Shown: positions 1 to 9,608, counted from the stretch's first letter. The stretch is 64,000 nt of DNA from Limnohabitans sp. (GCF_023910625.1 NZ_JAAVVW010000002.1:186001-250000), one strand, 5' to 3'. Numbers and translations are program-made. The notes: a model not told the origin generated them from the sequence alone.

Positions 1-47
1 AATGCTGTCAACTTTTATTGACACATCGGGACACGAAAGGTCATGCC

Positions 48-227
48 ATGGGAATCTGGTTGGAGCTGGGCATTTTTGGACTGGTCTTCGTGTTTGCCTT
101 TTGGCAAATGCACGACGTGCGCAAGGCACAAGAACAGACTCGTCAGCAGCGGGCGCGCGACAAAGCTGCCCAGGAAGCGCAGGAGGCCGCCGCCTCATCG
201 GACGACAAAGCCAAGGAAAAAGATTGA
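48..227 (+). CDS. small single-pass membrane protein, unknown function
   Basis: A 59-residue protein starting MGIWLELGIFGLVFVF. One hydrophobic helix covers about residues 3-20, followed by a highly charged Ala/Gln/Arg/Lys-rich tail that should be cytoplasmic and may be helical. The ATG at 48 is chosen over an upstream in-frame codon at 18 because GAAAGG lies 7 bases before it and because the membrane helix then starts at the N-terminus. Small proteins of this shape are common in Burkholderiales and usually have no assigned role. It converges with the ABC exporter gene downstream. The function is not recognisable. Confidence 0.6.
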   Translation: MGIWLELGIFGLVFVFAFWQMHDVRKAQEQTRQQRARDKAAQEAQEAAASSDDKAKEKD

Positions 228-233
228 ATCAGG

Positions 234-253
234 CCATCACACCAGGGTGATGG
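234..253. terminator. hairpin between convergent genes
   Basis: CCATCAC (234-240) and GTGATGG (247-253) form a perfect 7-bp inverted repeat with a 6-base loop. It sits between the convergent ends of the small membrane gene and the ABC exporter gene. There is no clear T run on either side, so it may only be a weak bidirectional terminator. Confidence 0.35.
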
Positions 254-299
254 GATGTGGGCATGCGCCTCGTCCCATCGCACATGGGGTGGGGTGCTG

Positions 300-2051
300 C
301 TACACAGCGTTGAACTGCAGCGCGGCCAAGCTGGCGTAGAGGCCGCCTTTGGCTTGCAACTGGGCATGGGCGCCCTGCTCCATCAGGCGGCCGCGCTCGA
401 GCACCCAGATCACGTCGGCGCGTTGCACCGTGGCTAGGCGGTGTGCAATCACCAGCGTGGTGCGGCCGACCATGGCTTTGTCCAGCGCGGCTTGCACCAT
501 TTTTTCGCTTTGCGCGTCAAGCGCGCTGGTGGCCTCGTCCAGCAACAACAATGGCGGGTTTTTGAGAATCGCCCGCGCAATGGCAATGCGCTGTCGCTGT
601 CCGCCTGACAGTCGCACGCCCCGGTCGCCCAAATAGGTGTCAAAGCCTTCAGGCAGTTCGCGAATGAACTCTTGTGCATAAGCGGCTTCGGCCGCCGCGT
701 GCACATCCTGCAGGCTGGCGTCAGGGCGGCCGTAGCGGATGTTCTCGATCACCGTGCCCGAAAAAATCACGGGTTCCTGCGGCACGATGGCCATGCGCTC
801 GCGCAGGTCCTGCAAGTCCATCTGGTCGATCGGCACACCGTCCAGCACAATGCGGCCCGATTGAGGGTCGTGAAAGCGCATCAGCAAATCAAACAAAGTG
901 GTTTTGCCCGCGCCACTCGGGCCCACCACGGCCACCGTCTGGCCCGATCGGATCTGGCCGCTGAGTTGGTCCAGCGCCCAGGTGCCGGGGCGCGAGGGGT
1001 AATGAAAGCGCAGCGCTTCGATCTGGAGCGATGAGCCGCCTTGCGGCCAAGCGGCATTTTGCGGATCGGCGGCGATTTTCAAATTCGACTCGGTGTGCAG
1101 CAACTCCATCAGGCGCTCAGTCGCACCGGCAGCGCGCAGCAAGTCGCCATACACTTCGCCCAGCACCGCAAAGGCGCTGGCCAGCAAGATCACGTAAAAC
1201 ACCGTCTCGCCCAATTGACCCGCCGTGCTGGTGCCCGCACGCACCGCCAACGTGCCCATGTACAAGCCCCAAAGCAGTACCGCGCTTGAGGCCATGATGA
1301 TGAAACCCACCAGCACCGATCGCGCGCGGATGCGCTTGAGTGCCGTGCCCAAGGCTCTCGTGGTCGAGTCAATGAAGCGGCGCGTTTCTCGGGCTTCGGC
1401 TGTGTAGCTTTGCACCACGCTGATGGCGTTGAGCACCTCAGAGGCGATGGCGCTGGAATCGGCCACCCGGTCCTGATTGGCGCGTGACAATCGGCGCACC
1501 CGGCGGCCCAGGTAAACGCTGGGGAAAATCACCGCCGCCAACACCGCCACCACCTGCAGCATGAGCACGGGGTTGGTCCACACCAGCATCAAGAGCGCGC
1601 CTGTGCCCATGACCAGGTTGCGCAGGCCCATGGAAAACGACGAACCCACCACGGTTTGCACCAAGGTGGTGTCGTTGGTGAGGCGCGAAAGCACTTCGCC
1701 CGATTGCGTGGTTTCAAAAAAAGCGGGGCTCTGCTTGAGCACATGGCCGTAAACCGCGTTGCGCAGGTCGGCGGTGATGCGCTCGCCCAACCAGCTCACC
1801 ATGTAAAAGCGCCCGGCAGAAAACACTGCCAAAGCCGCGGCCACGCCAAACAGCTGCAAGAAGTTGCCCGACAACTGGTCGGCCGGTGCACCCGTGGACA
1901 GGCCTTGGTCAATCAGTTGGCGCAAAACCCAGGGAAACGCCAGCGTGGTGCCTGCGGCCAGCAACAAAAACAGGGCCGCAAAGCCCAAGCCCACACGGTA
2001 GGGTTTGAAAAATGGGACCAGGCCCGTGAGCGATTTGGGAGAAGCAACCAT
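300..2051 (-). CDS. ABC exporter, fused membrane and ATPase domains (MsbA/multidrug type)
   Basis: A 583-residue half-transporter expected to act as a homodimer in the inner membrane. Residues about 15-305 form the six-helix exporter domain. The ATPase domain follows, with Walker [10 protein letters not shown] at 377-385, signature LSGGQ at 481-485, Walker B LLLLDE at 501-506 and the switch His in VIAHRLA. The length is typical for this family. The substrate cannot be told from the sequence: lipid, peptide or drug export are all possible. It is transcribed alone, about 220 bases downstream of the TauE-like gene on the same strand. Confidence 0.85.
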   Translation of the reverse strand: MVASPKSLTGLVPFFKPYRVGLGFAALFLLLAAGTTLAFPWVLRQLIDQGLSTGAPADQLSGNFLQLFGVAAALAVFSAGRFYMVSWLGERITADLRNAVYGHVLKQSPAFFETTQSGEVLSRLTNDTTLVQTVVGSSFSMGLRNLVMGTGALLMLVWTNPVLMLQVVAVLAAVIFPSVYLGRRVRRLSRANQDRVADSSAIASEVLNAISVVQSYTAEARETRRFIDSTTRALGTALKRIRARSVLVGFIIMASSAVLLWGLYMGTLAVRAGTSTAGQLGETVFYVILLASAFAVLGEVYGDLLRAAGATERLMELLHTESNLKIAADPQNAAWPQGGSSLQIEALRFHYPSRPGTWALDQLSGQIRSGQTVAVVGPSGAGKTTLFDLLMRFHDPQSGRIVLDGVPIDQMDLQDLRERMAIVPQEPVIFSGTVIENIRYGRPDASLQDVHAAAEAAYAQEFIRELPEGFDTYLGDRGVRLSGGQRQRIAIARAILKNPPLLLLDEATSALDAQSEKMVQAALDKAMVGRTTLVIAHRLATVQRADVIWVLERGRLMEQGAHAQLQAKGGLYASLAALQFNAV

Positions 2052-2268
2052 GCGCAGTCAATGAACCAAGCGAAAAAGAACAAATGCCCGGCAAGCATAA
2101 CGGCAAACCGAAACAGGCCTGGCTTGACACCGCCTCACCTGCCAATCACCCCATGGCCCTGCGTCTGCCCCGCCTGCCGATTGCGGGGATACCAGGCTGT
2201 TGGTATAGGGGTCTCCTTGTGGAGATGAAAACTTGAAATACAGCCGCACCTGATCGCTGCGAGCGTGC

Positions 2269-3024
2269 TCAGCGCAAGCCGTCCCACAAGAGCTTGCAGC
2301 CCGTGAGGAACATGCCCCAGCGGATCAGGCGGTAAAACAATGTGGGGGCGATGCGGCGGGCCAGGCGCACGCCCAGCCACACTCCCACAGGGGCCAGCGG
2401 CAACAGCACCAAAGAGGTCGCGAAGTTGCGCATGTCCAGCAAGCCCAGCCAGGCATAAGGCCACCACTTGGCCATGTTGATGAAGAAAAACAAAAACGCC
2501 AGGGTGCCCGTGAACTGCACCGGTTTGAGCTTGAGGGGCACCACATAGGCATTGACCGGTGGCCCGCCAGCATGCGAGATGAAACTGGTGAACCCCGCCG
2601 TGGTGAGCAAGATCGCGCCCAACCATCGCGAGGGCGGACTACTGTCAGGGCGAGGCTTGAACAACATTTGCTGCGCCAGAAAGAGCAAGGTAAAGGCCCC
2701 CACAATGGCCGCGACCACCTTGGCATCAAGCAGCTTGAACAACAGGGCACCGATCACAATGCCCACCATGGCAAAAGGCAACATGAATTTGAGCAAGGCC
2801 TTGTCAAAGTCCTTGCGAAATGCAGCCATGCCCAGCAGGTCCATCACCAGCAAGACGGGCATCAAAATCGCGGCGGCCTGCGGCACCGTGACGGCAAGAG
2901 CCATCATGGGCACAGCCAGAGATCCAAATCCGGATCCAAAGCCACTTTTGCTCAAACCCAGCAGCAGCACCGCTGGCGCGGCGATGGCATAAAAGAAGGG
3001 GTCGGTGATAAGGGGGAAATCCAT
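2269..3024 (-). CDS. TauE/SafE-family membrane permease (sulfite exporter-like)
   Basis: About 251 residues, almost entirely hydrophobic, with 7-8 predicted membrane helices. Glycine-rich stretches near the N-terminus (LLGLSKSGFGSGFGSLAVPM) and after the mid-point (SHAGGPPVNAY) are typical of the TauE/SafE family. Members export sulfite, sulfoacetate or similar anions, or act as unspecified anion permeases, and no substrate can be deduced here. The start is placed at the ATG giving MDFPLITDPFFYAI. An in-frame ATG 21 bases upstream (3045) is also possible. Confidence 0.8.
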   Translation of the reverse strand: MDFPLITDPFFYAIAAPAVLLLGLSKSGFGSGFGSLAVPMMALAVTVPQAAAILMPVLLVMDLLGMAAFRKDFDKALLKFMLPFAMVGIVIGALLFKLLDAKVVAAIVGAFTLLFLAQQMLFKPRPDSSPPSRWLGAILLTTAGFTSFISHAGGPPVNAYVVPLKLKPVQFTGTLAFLFFFINMAKWWPYAWLGLLDMRNFATSLVLLPLAPVGVWLGVRLARRIAPTLFYRLIRWGMFLTGCKLLWDGLR

Positions 3025-3152
3025 AAGGCCTGTGCTGCACAACATTGCCCGCAGTCAGCGGGCCCTCGGCAGTGCCGCATCATCTTAGCCCCCTTGCGGC
3101 GGATGCGTTCGCCTGTTTGCGACACCCCTTGGTTCAGGCTCTGGGGCATCCT

Positions 3153-4904
3153 TCATTTTTGCAGCACATAGGTCCCGGGTGCAGGGCACAGCGGTGGCCA
3201 GTCCTGCGTGCCCATGGCAGGGGGCAACTCGGGCAAGCTGCCATGGGCTTGCAGCCAGTCAACCCAGTGCGGCCACCACGAACCCTCGTGCTTGGGGGCC
3301 TCTTCTTGCCAAGCGTCTGGGTCCAGATAAGGGCCATCGTGCAACTTGGTCAGCGCTTGATAGCTGCGTCCCGGCACGCCCGGCGGGTTGACGATGCCCA
3401 CGTTGTGCCCACCCGATGTCAGCACAAAGGTGGTATCCACATTGGTCAGCAGGTGCAGCTTGTGCACCGAACGCCAAGGGGCCACATGGTCACGCACTGT
3501 ACCGACGGCATAAATCGGGCACTGGATGGCCATCAGCGTGATGGGTTTGCCATGGACCGGGTAACGAGCGCTGGCCAGGTCATTGTTCAGGAACATGCGG
3601 TGCAAGTACTCGGTGTGCATGCGGTAAGGCAGTCGGGTGCCATCCGCGTTCCAGGCCATCAAGTCGCTCACCGGGCTGCGCTCGCCCAACAGGTATTCCT
3701 TGAGCAGGCGCGACCAGATCAGGTCGTTTGAATTCATCCACTGAAACGCGCCCGCCATCTGCGTGCCGTCCAGGTAGCCCTGGTCCCACATGATGTCTTC
3801 CAGGTGCGCCACCTGGCTATCGTCAATGAACAGCGCCAACTCGCCCGGTTCGCTGAAATCGGTTTGCGCGGCAATCAGCGTCATGCTGGCCAGGCGCGCA
3901 TCGCCCGCATGGGCCATGGCCGCAGCGGCTACCGCCAGCAGCGTGCCGCCCAGGCAATAGCCCACTGCATGCACAGGCTGCCGGGGCAGCACGCGGCCCA
4001 CTGCGTCCAGGGCGTCCATCACACCCAGGCGCAAGTAATCGTCCATGGACATGTCGCGCCACTCGGCACCCGGATTGACCCAGGACAGGACGAACACCGT
4101 GTGCCCCTGGTCGACCAAGTACTTGACCAGTGAGTTGTGCGGCGACAAGTCCAGGATATAGTACTTCATGATCCACGAGGACACGATCAGCACCGGCTCA
4201 GGCCGCACCTTTGCAGTGCTGGGGCTGTACTGGATCAGTTCGATCAAATGGTTGCGATACACCACCTGCCCCGGCGTGACGGCCACGTCGCGACCCACCT
4301 GGTAAGCCTCAGCGCCTTGCGGTGGCGCACCCGATGGCTTGCGCTGCGCATCGTCCAGCCAATTTTGAAAGCCCTGGCGCAAATTGTCGCCGTGGGTGCT
4401 CTGCGTGCGCTCCAGCACCTCGGGGTTGCTCAGCCAGAAGTTGGCTGGTGAAACCATGTCCAGCATCTGCCGCACAGTGAAGCTGACCACCGCCTCGTGG
4501 TGCGGGGATACACCACGTACGCCCTGTGTGGCGTCTTGCCACCATTGCTGCGTCAACAAAAACGACTGACTCAGGGCATTGAAAGGCCAGCCTCGCCAGC
4601 CCGGGTGCGCGAACCGGGTGTCTTGCACCGGAGGCTCGATGCAGGGCTTGCAATGGGCCTGCTGCGCTTGGGCCACATAAGCCAACCACTGCTGACCGCT
4701 TTGCATGGCCCGCTGCCAAAGTTTGAGCTGCTCGGCCGGGTTGTGTGACAAATGGGTCAGCCAATCGTCAAAGGCCATGCGCAGAGAAGCCATGGATACG
4801 CCTTGCGTCAAAGGTGACCACTGGGTGTGCGCCCAGCGGTCTAGCATGGGACCGGGGTGCTCAAGGCGCAATTGGGATGGAGAGTGTTCAGGTCTGGTCT
4901 TCAC
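3153..4904 (-). CDS. phaC: poly(R)-hydroxyalkanoate synthase (class I PhaC-like)
   Basis: A 583-residue alpha/beta-hydrolase-fold protein of the size of class I PHA synthases, which polymerise hydroxyacyl-CoA into storage granules. The lipase-like box is GYCLGG with the nucleophilic Cys. The catalytic Asp is in VRDHVAPW and the His in SGGHNVGIVNPPG. The N-terminal PhaC domain is present (PANFWLSNPEVL is characteristic). The open frame begins with GTG at 4904, and an ATG at 4847 (MLDRWAHTQW) is an alternative start. No phaA, phaB or phasin gene is adjacent, so this may be an additional, solitary synthase. Confidence 0.85.
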   Translation of the reverse strand: MKTRPEHSPSQLRLEHPGPMLDRWAHTQWSPLTQGVSMASLRMAFDDWLTHLSHNPAEQLKLWQRAMQSGQQWLAYVAQAQQAHCKPCIEPPVQDTRFAHPGWRGWPFNALSQSFLLTQQWWQDATQGVRGVSPHHEAVVSFTVRQMLDMVSPANFWLSNPEVLERTQSTHGDNLRQGFQNWLDDAQRKPSGAPPQGAEAYQVGRDVAVTPGQVVYRNHLIELIQYSPSTAKVRPEPVLIVSSWIMKYYILDLSPHNSLVKYLVDQGHTVFVLSWVNPGAEWRDMSMDDYLRLGVMDALDAVGRVLPRQPVHAVGYCLGGTLLAVAAAAMAHAGDARLASMTLIAAQTDFSEPGELALFIDDSQVAHLEDIMWDQGYLDGTQMAGAFQWMNSNDLIWSRLLKEYLLGERSPVSDLMAWNADGTRLPYRMHTEYLHRMFLNNDLASARYPVHGKPITLMAIQCPIYAVGTVRDHVAPWRSVHKLHLLTNVDTTFVLTSGGHNVGIVNPPGVPGRSYQALTKLHDGPYLDPDAWQEEAPKHEGSWWPHWVDWLQAHGSLPELPPAMGTQDWPPLCPAPGTYVLQK

Positions 4905-5075
4905 GCGCCCATGCTAGGCCTCGGGAACCGGCTTGACCATCTGTCTTTCGATCTGTTTTGGGGGCGGCAGCCCACAAAACCCTCATGCTCGGATTGGTTT
5001 TGCCTGCGGGTGGCAGGCAGGTCGGCCAGACTCACACACAATACGCCACCTTTCATCACAGGCATTTGAATACCC

Positions 5076-5450
5076 ATGACTCGCTCCAGCTTGAACGTTC
5101 TTGGCGGCGAATTGATTCCCTGCTCCTACGACCCCCTCACGGGCTACTTCAGGGACGGTTGCTGCAATACCAGTGAAGAAGACACGGGCACGCACGTGAT
5201 CTGCGCCAAAGTCACGCCAGAGTTCCTGAATTTTTCACGCTCTCGTGGCAATGACTTGATGACTCCACGTCCCGAACATCGCTTTGCAGGACTGAAAGCC
5301 GGAGACCGCTGGTGTTTGTGTGCCATGCGGTGGCTGGAGGCTTTTCAGGCCGGGTTCGCGCCTCATGTGGTGCTTGAAAGCACGCACCAAAAAGCCCTGC
5401 AATACGTGACCCTGGAACAACTGCGCGAATTTGCCTGGGTGCCCCACTGA
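5076..5450 (+). CDS. DUF2237 family protein
   Basis: A 124-residue soluble protein with the DUF2237 hallmarks: N-terminal NVLGGELIPCSYDPLTGYFRDG, the Cys pair in GCCNT, then HVICAKVT, GDRWCLCAMRWLEA and APHVVLEST. Length and motif order match the whole family. The conserved cysteines (in CSYDP, GCC, VICAK and WCLC) suggest metal or redox chemistry, but no function is established. It converges with the Rrf2-type regulator, with 7 bases between the two genes. Confidence 0.85.
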   Translation: MTRSSLNVLGGELIPCSYDPLTGYFRDGCCNTSEEDTGTHVICAKVTPEFLNFSRSRGNDLMTPRPEHRFAGLKAGDRWCLCAMRWLEAFQAGFAPHVVLESTHQKALQYVTLEQLREFAWVPH

Positions 5451-5457
5451 CAGTGGC

Positions 5458-5952
5458 TCACATCATCATGCTGAGCTGAAACACCGAATTGGGTGCACGG
5501 GGCATGACAGGCGGGGGCAGCGGCTTGAGGCGGAACTGGCCCATCATCGAGGTGACCTGGGCATACCGGGGCATAAAGGGCACCGCCACATCCGACAGCG
5601 TTTGCGCTTGTAACAAGGCCTGCATATTGCTCTGAATGCCCGACTCCAGGGCTTTCATCGGGTGCTCAGGGTCGGCGTAAAGCTGGTCAAAGACGTGTAC
5701 CTCTTCGAAATGCTTGACCACATCCCACAAGCTGATGTCTTCGGGATTGCCACGAATTTGGTAACCGCCGCCCGGACCACGGTGCGCGCGGATCAAACCA
5801 GACTCACGCAGCTCCTTGAGGATGGATTCGGTGTAGGAAGAAGACAAAGACAGGCCTTTTGCAATCTCCTCCGTGGTCACAGGCTTGACCACCGAGCGAG
5901 ACGTGATGAACACAGCGATGTCAAGAGCTTTGACGGTTTTCTTCTGGATCAT
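5458..5952 (-). CDS. Rrf2-family transcriptional regulator lacking cluster cysteines
   Basis: 164 residues. The N-terminal winged helix-turn-helix (about 1-75) shows the Rrf2 pattern ALDIAVFI, then TTEEIAKGLSLSSSYTESIL, then GLIRAHRGPGGGYQ. Classical IscR/NsrR members bind an Fe-S cluster through three cysteines after the wing, but this protein contains no cysteine at all. It therefore cannot be a cluster-based sensor of that kind. GGAG lies upstream of the ATG. The C-terminus is extended and Pro/Met-rich. The target genes are unknown. It is divergent from the photolyase operon, which makes that operon one plausible target. Confidence 0.8.
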   Translation of the reverse strand: MIQKKTVKALDIAVFITSRSVVKPVTTEEIAKGLSLSSSYTESILKELRESGLIRAHRGPGGGYQIRGNPEDISLWDVVKHFEEVHVFDQLYADPEHPMKALESGIQSNMQALLQAQTLSDVAVPFMPRYAQVTSMMGQFRLKPLPPPVMPRAPNSVFQLSMMM

Positions 5953-5982
5953 GTGCTTCTCCGTTAACGATGGGATATTCTA

Positions 5983-5996
5983 TGACCAATCAGTCA
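5983..5996. promoter_or_regulatory. inverted repeat in the Rrf2/photolyase divergent region
   Basis: TGAC-6 bases-GTCA lies about 30 bases upstream of the Rrf2 start codon, in the region shared with the divergent operon. It is a candidate operator for autoregulation. It is short and could be chance. Confidence 0.25.
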
Positions 5997-6111
5997 CAAA
6001 ACAACCCCAATTACCCAAAAATCATTTCGAGTGTCCGGATATGTCTGATACCTCACGGCAAAAAACGCCGACAACGGGTTTGACTGCTGTGTCTTGCAAG
6101 GGCAGCACCGC

Positions 6112-6678
6112 ATGAAGCGCCATGTGGCTGCCGCACTGGCCTTGGTCACCAGTTGGGGGGTGGTGGACAGCCATGTGGACTGGGTGCAGATGGACGGTCG
6201 CGGTTTGCTGCAGGTCAATGGCCACCACTTTGACCTGCGCGGCTGGGTCGCTGAACAGGCGCTGACATGGCAGCGCGATTGCAGCGCCTTGCCCGCTCTG
6301 CCCGCCAACAGCCCCACCGCCCTGGCGGTGTTGCCGGTGATCCAGCAACACAGCCTGCCCGACTCGCAAAGTGCACGCTGGTTGCAGCTTTACCAATGGG
6401 GTGCCTGGAGCGTGGCCGAAGTGGCCTTTGAGACGCTCAAGCCCGCGCTGGTGGTTCTGCACTGGCAGGGCGGCCAGTGGCGTGTGCAAGACAAAGCCGT
6501 TTGGAGCGGCTCCACCGCCCCGTGGCACAACGCCGACTTCGTGCGCCGCTACCTGCGCCTGCAAGCGCCAGACCTGCCGCAGGTGCTGCTGCATTGCGTC
6601 CCCATCGATCCAGCGCGTTACGGACCGTGGCCTGACGCGCTGGGACCGGTTGCGCTTAGAGCAGAACAACGGCCATGA
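6112..6678 (+). CDS. exported protein of unknown function, first gene of photolyase operon
   Basis: 188 residues starting MKRHVAAALALVTSWGVVDS, a probable signal peptide or anchor. AAGGG is 9 bases upstream of this ATG, and the in-frame TTG at 6094 is less likely. The mature part is Trp/His-rich, with several W-x-Q/W-x-G patterns and a single pair of Cys residues (in RDCSALP and LLHCVPI) that could form a disulfide. Its stop overlaps the photolyase start by 4 bases (ATGA), so the two are probably translationally coupled. The family is not recognised. Confidence 0.65.
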   Translation: MKRHVAAALALVTSWGVVDSHVDWVQMDGRGLLQVNGHHFDLRGWVAEQALTWQRDCSALPALPANSPTALAVLPVIQQHSLPDSQSARWLQLYQWGAWSVAEVAFETLKPALVVLHWQGGQWRVQDKAVWSGSTAPWHNADFVRRYLRLQAPDLPQVLLHCVPIDPARYGPWPDALGPVALRAEQRP

Positions 6679-8273
6679 CGTACCGCGTGGTTTGGTTCAA
6701 ACGCGACTTGCGCCTGCACGACCACGCAGCGCTCGCCCACGCTGCGGCCCAAGGGCCCTTGCTTTGCCTGTACATCGTTGAACCGGCGCTGTGGGCACAG
6801 CCCGATGCGGCCTTGCAACACTTCGAATTTGTGCGCGAATCTTTGACCGAGCTGCACCACGACCTGCTGTCACTGGGCGCAAGCCTGCAGGTGCGCGTGG
6901 GGCCTGCGGTGCAGGTGCTGGCTGCACTGCATGCGCAAGCGCCGTTTGCCGAATTGGTAGCGCACGAAGAAACCGGCAACGCCTTCACCTACGAGCGCGA
7001 CCTGCAAGTGGGCGCTTGGTGCCGCAGTGCGGGTGTGGACTGGACCGAGTTGCCGCAGTTTGGCGTGGTGCGTCGCCTCAAAAGCCGCAACACCTGGCAA
7101 GCCCGCTGGGAAGCGCACATGGCCGAGCCGCAAGCGGCCTTGCCCGCGCTGCAATTTTTTGCGCCACCTGAAAACCATGGCCCCGAAAGCATGCGCGCAC
7201 CACCCGGCTTGCAGCACAACCCTGCTCAGCGCCAGCGCGGTGGCCGCCGTTTGGGGCTGGAGACCTTGCACAGTTTTCTGGATGCACGGGCCTTGTCTTA
7301 TCGGGGCGGTATCTCTTCGCCACTGTCATCGCCAACCGCGTGTTCGCGCATCTCGACCTATTTGGCCTATGGCTGCATCAGCATGCGCGAAGTGGTGCAA
7401 AGCACCCGCGCTGCGCTCGACGCCCTGCCCCTGCAAGCCAGCCGGCACCGCGCCGGGCTGGTCGGCTTCATCAGCCGTTTGTATTGGCATTGCCACTTCA
7501 TCCAAAAGCTCGAAAGCGAGCCTGAAATCGAGTGGCGCAACATGCACCGGGGTTACGACGGCCTGCGCGAAGACGGTTGGAACGACGCGCACTTTGCGGC
7601 CCTCACTTCAGCCCGCACCGGCTGGCCCATGGTGGACGCGTGTGTGGTCATGCTTTATGAAACCGGCTGGCTCAACTTTCGAATGCGGGCCATGCTGGTG
7701 TCGGTGGCGGCTTACCCGCTGTGGCTCGATTGGCGGCCGGTAGGCCATTGGCTGGCCACACAGTTTTTGGACTACGAACCCGGCATCCACTGGAGCCAGC
7801 TGCAAATGCAGTCGGGCACCACCGGCATCAACACCACGCGGGTTTACAACCCGATCAAACAAGCACAAGACCACGACCCCAAAGGCATCTTTGTGCGGCG
7901 CTGGCTGCCCCACATGCGGCGCGTGCCCGACACCTGGTTGTTCGAGCCTTGGCTCATGCCGCCTGAAGTGCAACGCCACAGCGGTCTGTCGGTGGGCAGC
8001 GGGCCGGATGCCGACATTCCCCTGCCCGTGGTGGATTTGGCCGAGGCCACACGCCAGTCTAAAGCCGCGCTGCACGCGCGCCGGGCCGAACCCGGTGTGA
8101 AAGCGGGCAAAAAAGCCATCGTCGACAAACACGCTTCGCGCAAACATGGCACTGGCCAGCAGCGAGACGTGTTCAACCGCGACTCGGACTCCCCCAAGAC
8201 CGGCCGCAGGAAGTCGGCCAAGTCCTCTTCAGACAACACCCCAACCAGCAAGCAGTTGGGCTTTGACTTCTAA
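6675..8273 (+). CDS. cryptochrome/photolyase family protein
   Basis: 532 residues. The N-terminal Rossmann-like antenna domain begins VVWFKRDLRLHDHAAL. The C-terminal FAD-binding helical domain carries YLAYGCIS, then a HCHFIQKLE segment, GWPMVDACVVMLYETGWLNF, and the FAD-pocket region WSQLQMQSGTTGINTTRVYN. It is expected to repair UV photoproducts in DNA or act as a blue-light sensor. After the fold, about 65 residues form a basic, Ser/Lys-rich, probably disordered tail ending QLGFDF. Coupled upstream (4-base overlap) and followed after 3 bases by a DASH-type relative. Which lesion it repairs is not visible. Confidence 0.88.
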   Translation: MTYRVVWFKRDLRLHDHAALAHAAAQGPLLCLYIVEPALWAQPDAALQHFEFVRESLTELHHDLLSLGASLQVRVGPAVQVLAALHAQAPFAELVAHEETGNAFTYERDLQVGAWCRSAGVDWTELPQFGVVRRLKSRNTWQARWEAHMAEPQAALPALQFFAPPENHGPESMRAPPGLQHNPAQRQRGGRRLGLETLHSFLDARALSYRGGISSPLSSPTACSRISTYLAYGCISMREVVQSTRAALDALPLQASRHRAGLVGFISRLYWHCHFIQKLESEPEIEWRNMHRGYDGLREDGWNDAHFAALTSARTGWPMVDACVVMLYETGWLNFRMRAMLVSVAAYPLWLDWRPVGHWLATQFLDYEPGIHWSQLQMQSGTTGINTTRVYNPIKQAQDHDPKGIFVRRWLPHMRRVPDTWLFEPWLMPPEVQRHSGLSVGSGPDADIPLPVVDLAEATRQSKAALHARRAEPGVKAGKKAIVDKHASRKHGTGQQRDVFNRDSDSPKTGRRKSAKSSSDNTPTSKQLGFDF

Positions 8274-8276
8274 ACC

Positions 8277-9608
8277 ATGCCCACCACCCTTTTCTGGTTT
8301 CGCAACGACTTGCGCCTGCACGACCAACGCGCACTCCAGCAAGCCATCGATCATGCCCAAGCGCACCAGCAAGCCCTGCTGCTGGTCTATGTGCACGAAC
8401 CCGTGCAAGACGAGCCGACCGCCTGGGGCTTTCGCCGCATGGGCGTGCACCGCAGGCGTTTTGTGGCCGACACGCTGCAAGACTTGCAAAACGCCTTGGC
8501 TGCTTTGGGCCAGCGCCTGGTGTTGCTGCATGGCCCCGTGGCCGATGTGCTGCCCGCCTGCGCTCGCCTGGTACAAGCCGACACCATCTTTTGCGAAGAC
8601 GTCGCCGCGCCCGAAGAAAAAGCGCAAGTCCAGGCCCTGATCAACGCAGGCCTCAGCGTCAAAACCCTGTGGCAATCCAGCCTGATCGAACCCGACGCCC
8701 TGCCCTTTGCAGCAGAAGACATGCCGCAGGTCTTCACCGAGTTTCGCCAGCGCATCGAGTCAAAGCGGCTCAAGCCCTTGGCACCGCTGCCCGCACCCAC
8801 AGCGCTGCCTGCACCTCCAAATGAGCCCTCTACCGAATGGGCCAGCTTGCCCGGTTGGACCGACAAAGCCTTCACGCTGCTGCAAGCCCACACCGAAGGC
8901 GATGCTCACGCGAGATCTAACTTTCCGTACACACAAGCCGCCTACCGGGGCGGCGAAACCAGCGCCCTGGTCCACCTGCAAAGCTACCTCACGCCGCCCT
9001 GGCCCGACCGCTACAAACAAACCCGCAATGCCCTGCAAGGCCAGCACACCAGCAGCTACTGGTCACCATGGCTGGCCACGGGTGCGCTGTCGGCCCGCCG
9101 CATTTGGGCAGAACGCCACGCCTACGAGCAAACGCACGGCAGCAACGACGGCACTTACTGGTTGTGGTTTGAGCTGCTGTGGCGCGACAACTTTCGCATG
9201 CTGCACCTGCAGCACGGTCCGCAACTTTATGCGGCACGGGGCTTGTCCAACTTGCCCAAACCCTCTCACTTCCCCAAGGACTTCCAGCGCTGGTGCCAAG
9301 GCCAAACCGGCGAGCCCATCGTGGACGCGGGCATGCGCGAGCTGGCCGCCACCGGCTTCACTTCCAACCGCATGCGGCAGATCGTGGCAAGCTTTTTGGT
9401 GCACGACCTGTCTTGCGACTGGCGCGCAGGCGCGGCCTGGTTCGAATCGCAGCTGGTGGACTTTGACGTGAGCAGCAACCAAGGCAACTGGCTGTACGTC
9501 AGCGGCCGAGGCACCGACCCGCGGGTGGGCAGGCGCTTCAACCCCGTCAAGCAAGCGCAAGACCACGACGCGCAAGGCCGGTTTCAAAAGGCCTGGCTTT
9601 CGCCCTGA
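8277..9608 (+). CDS. DASH-type cryptochrome/photolyase
   Basis: 443 residues, a typical cry-DASH length. The N-terminus TLFWFRNDLRLHDQRAL is the photolyase antenna domain. The C-terminal half has the DASH features YKQTRNALQGQHTSS, W-SPWLATGALS, WFELLWRDNF, and GNWLYVSGRGTDPR followed by RRFNPVKQAQ. The family binds FAD, usually with a methenyltetrahydrofolate antenna, and repairs cyclobutane dimers mainly in single-stranded DNA. It lies 3 bases behind another photolyase gene, so both are probably made from one transcript. Start ATG at 8277. Confidence 0.9.
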   Translation: MPTTLFWFRNDLRLHDQRALQQAIDHAQAHQQALLLVYVHEPVQDEPTAWGFRRMGVHRRRFVADTLQDLQNALAALGQRLVLLHGPVADVLPACARLVQADTIFCEDVAAPEEKAQVQALINAGLSVKTLWQSSLIEPDALPFAAEDMPQVFTEFRQRIESKRLKPLAPLPAPTALPAPPNEPSTEWASLPGWTDKAFTLLQAHTEGDAHARSNFPYTQAAYRGGETSALVHLQSYLTPPWPDRYKQTRNALQGQHTSSYWSPWLATGALSARRIWAERHAYEQTHGSNDGTYWLWFELLWRDNFRMLHLQHGPQLYAARGLSNLPKPSHFPKDFQRWCQGQTGEPIVDAGMRELAATGFTSNRMRQIVASFLVHDLSCDWRAGAAWFESQLVDFDVSSNQGNWLYVSGRGTDPRVGRRFNPVKQAQDHDAQGRFQKAWLSP

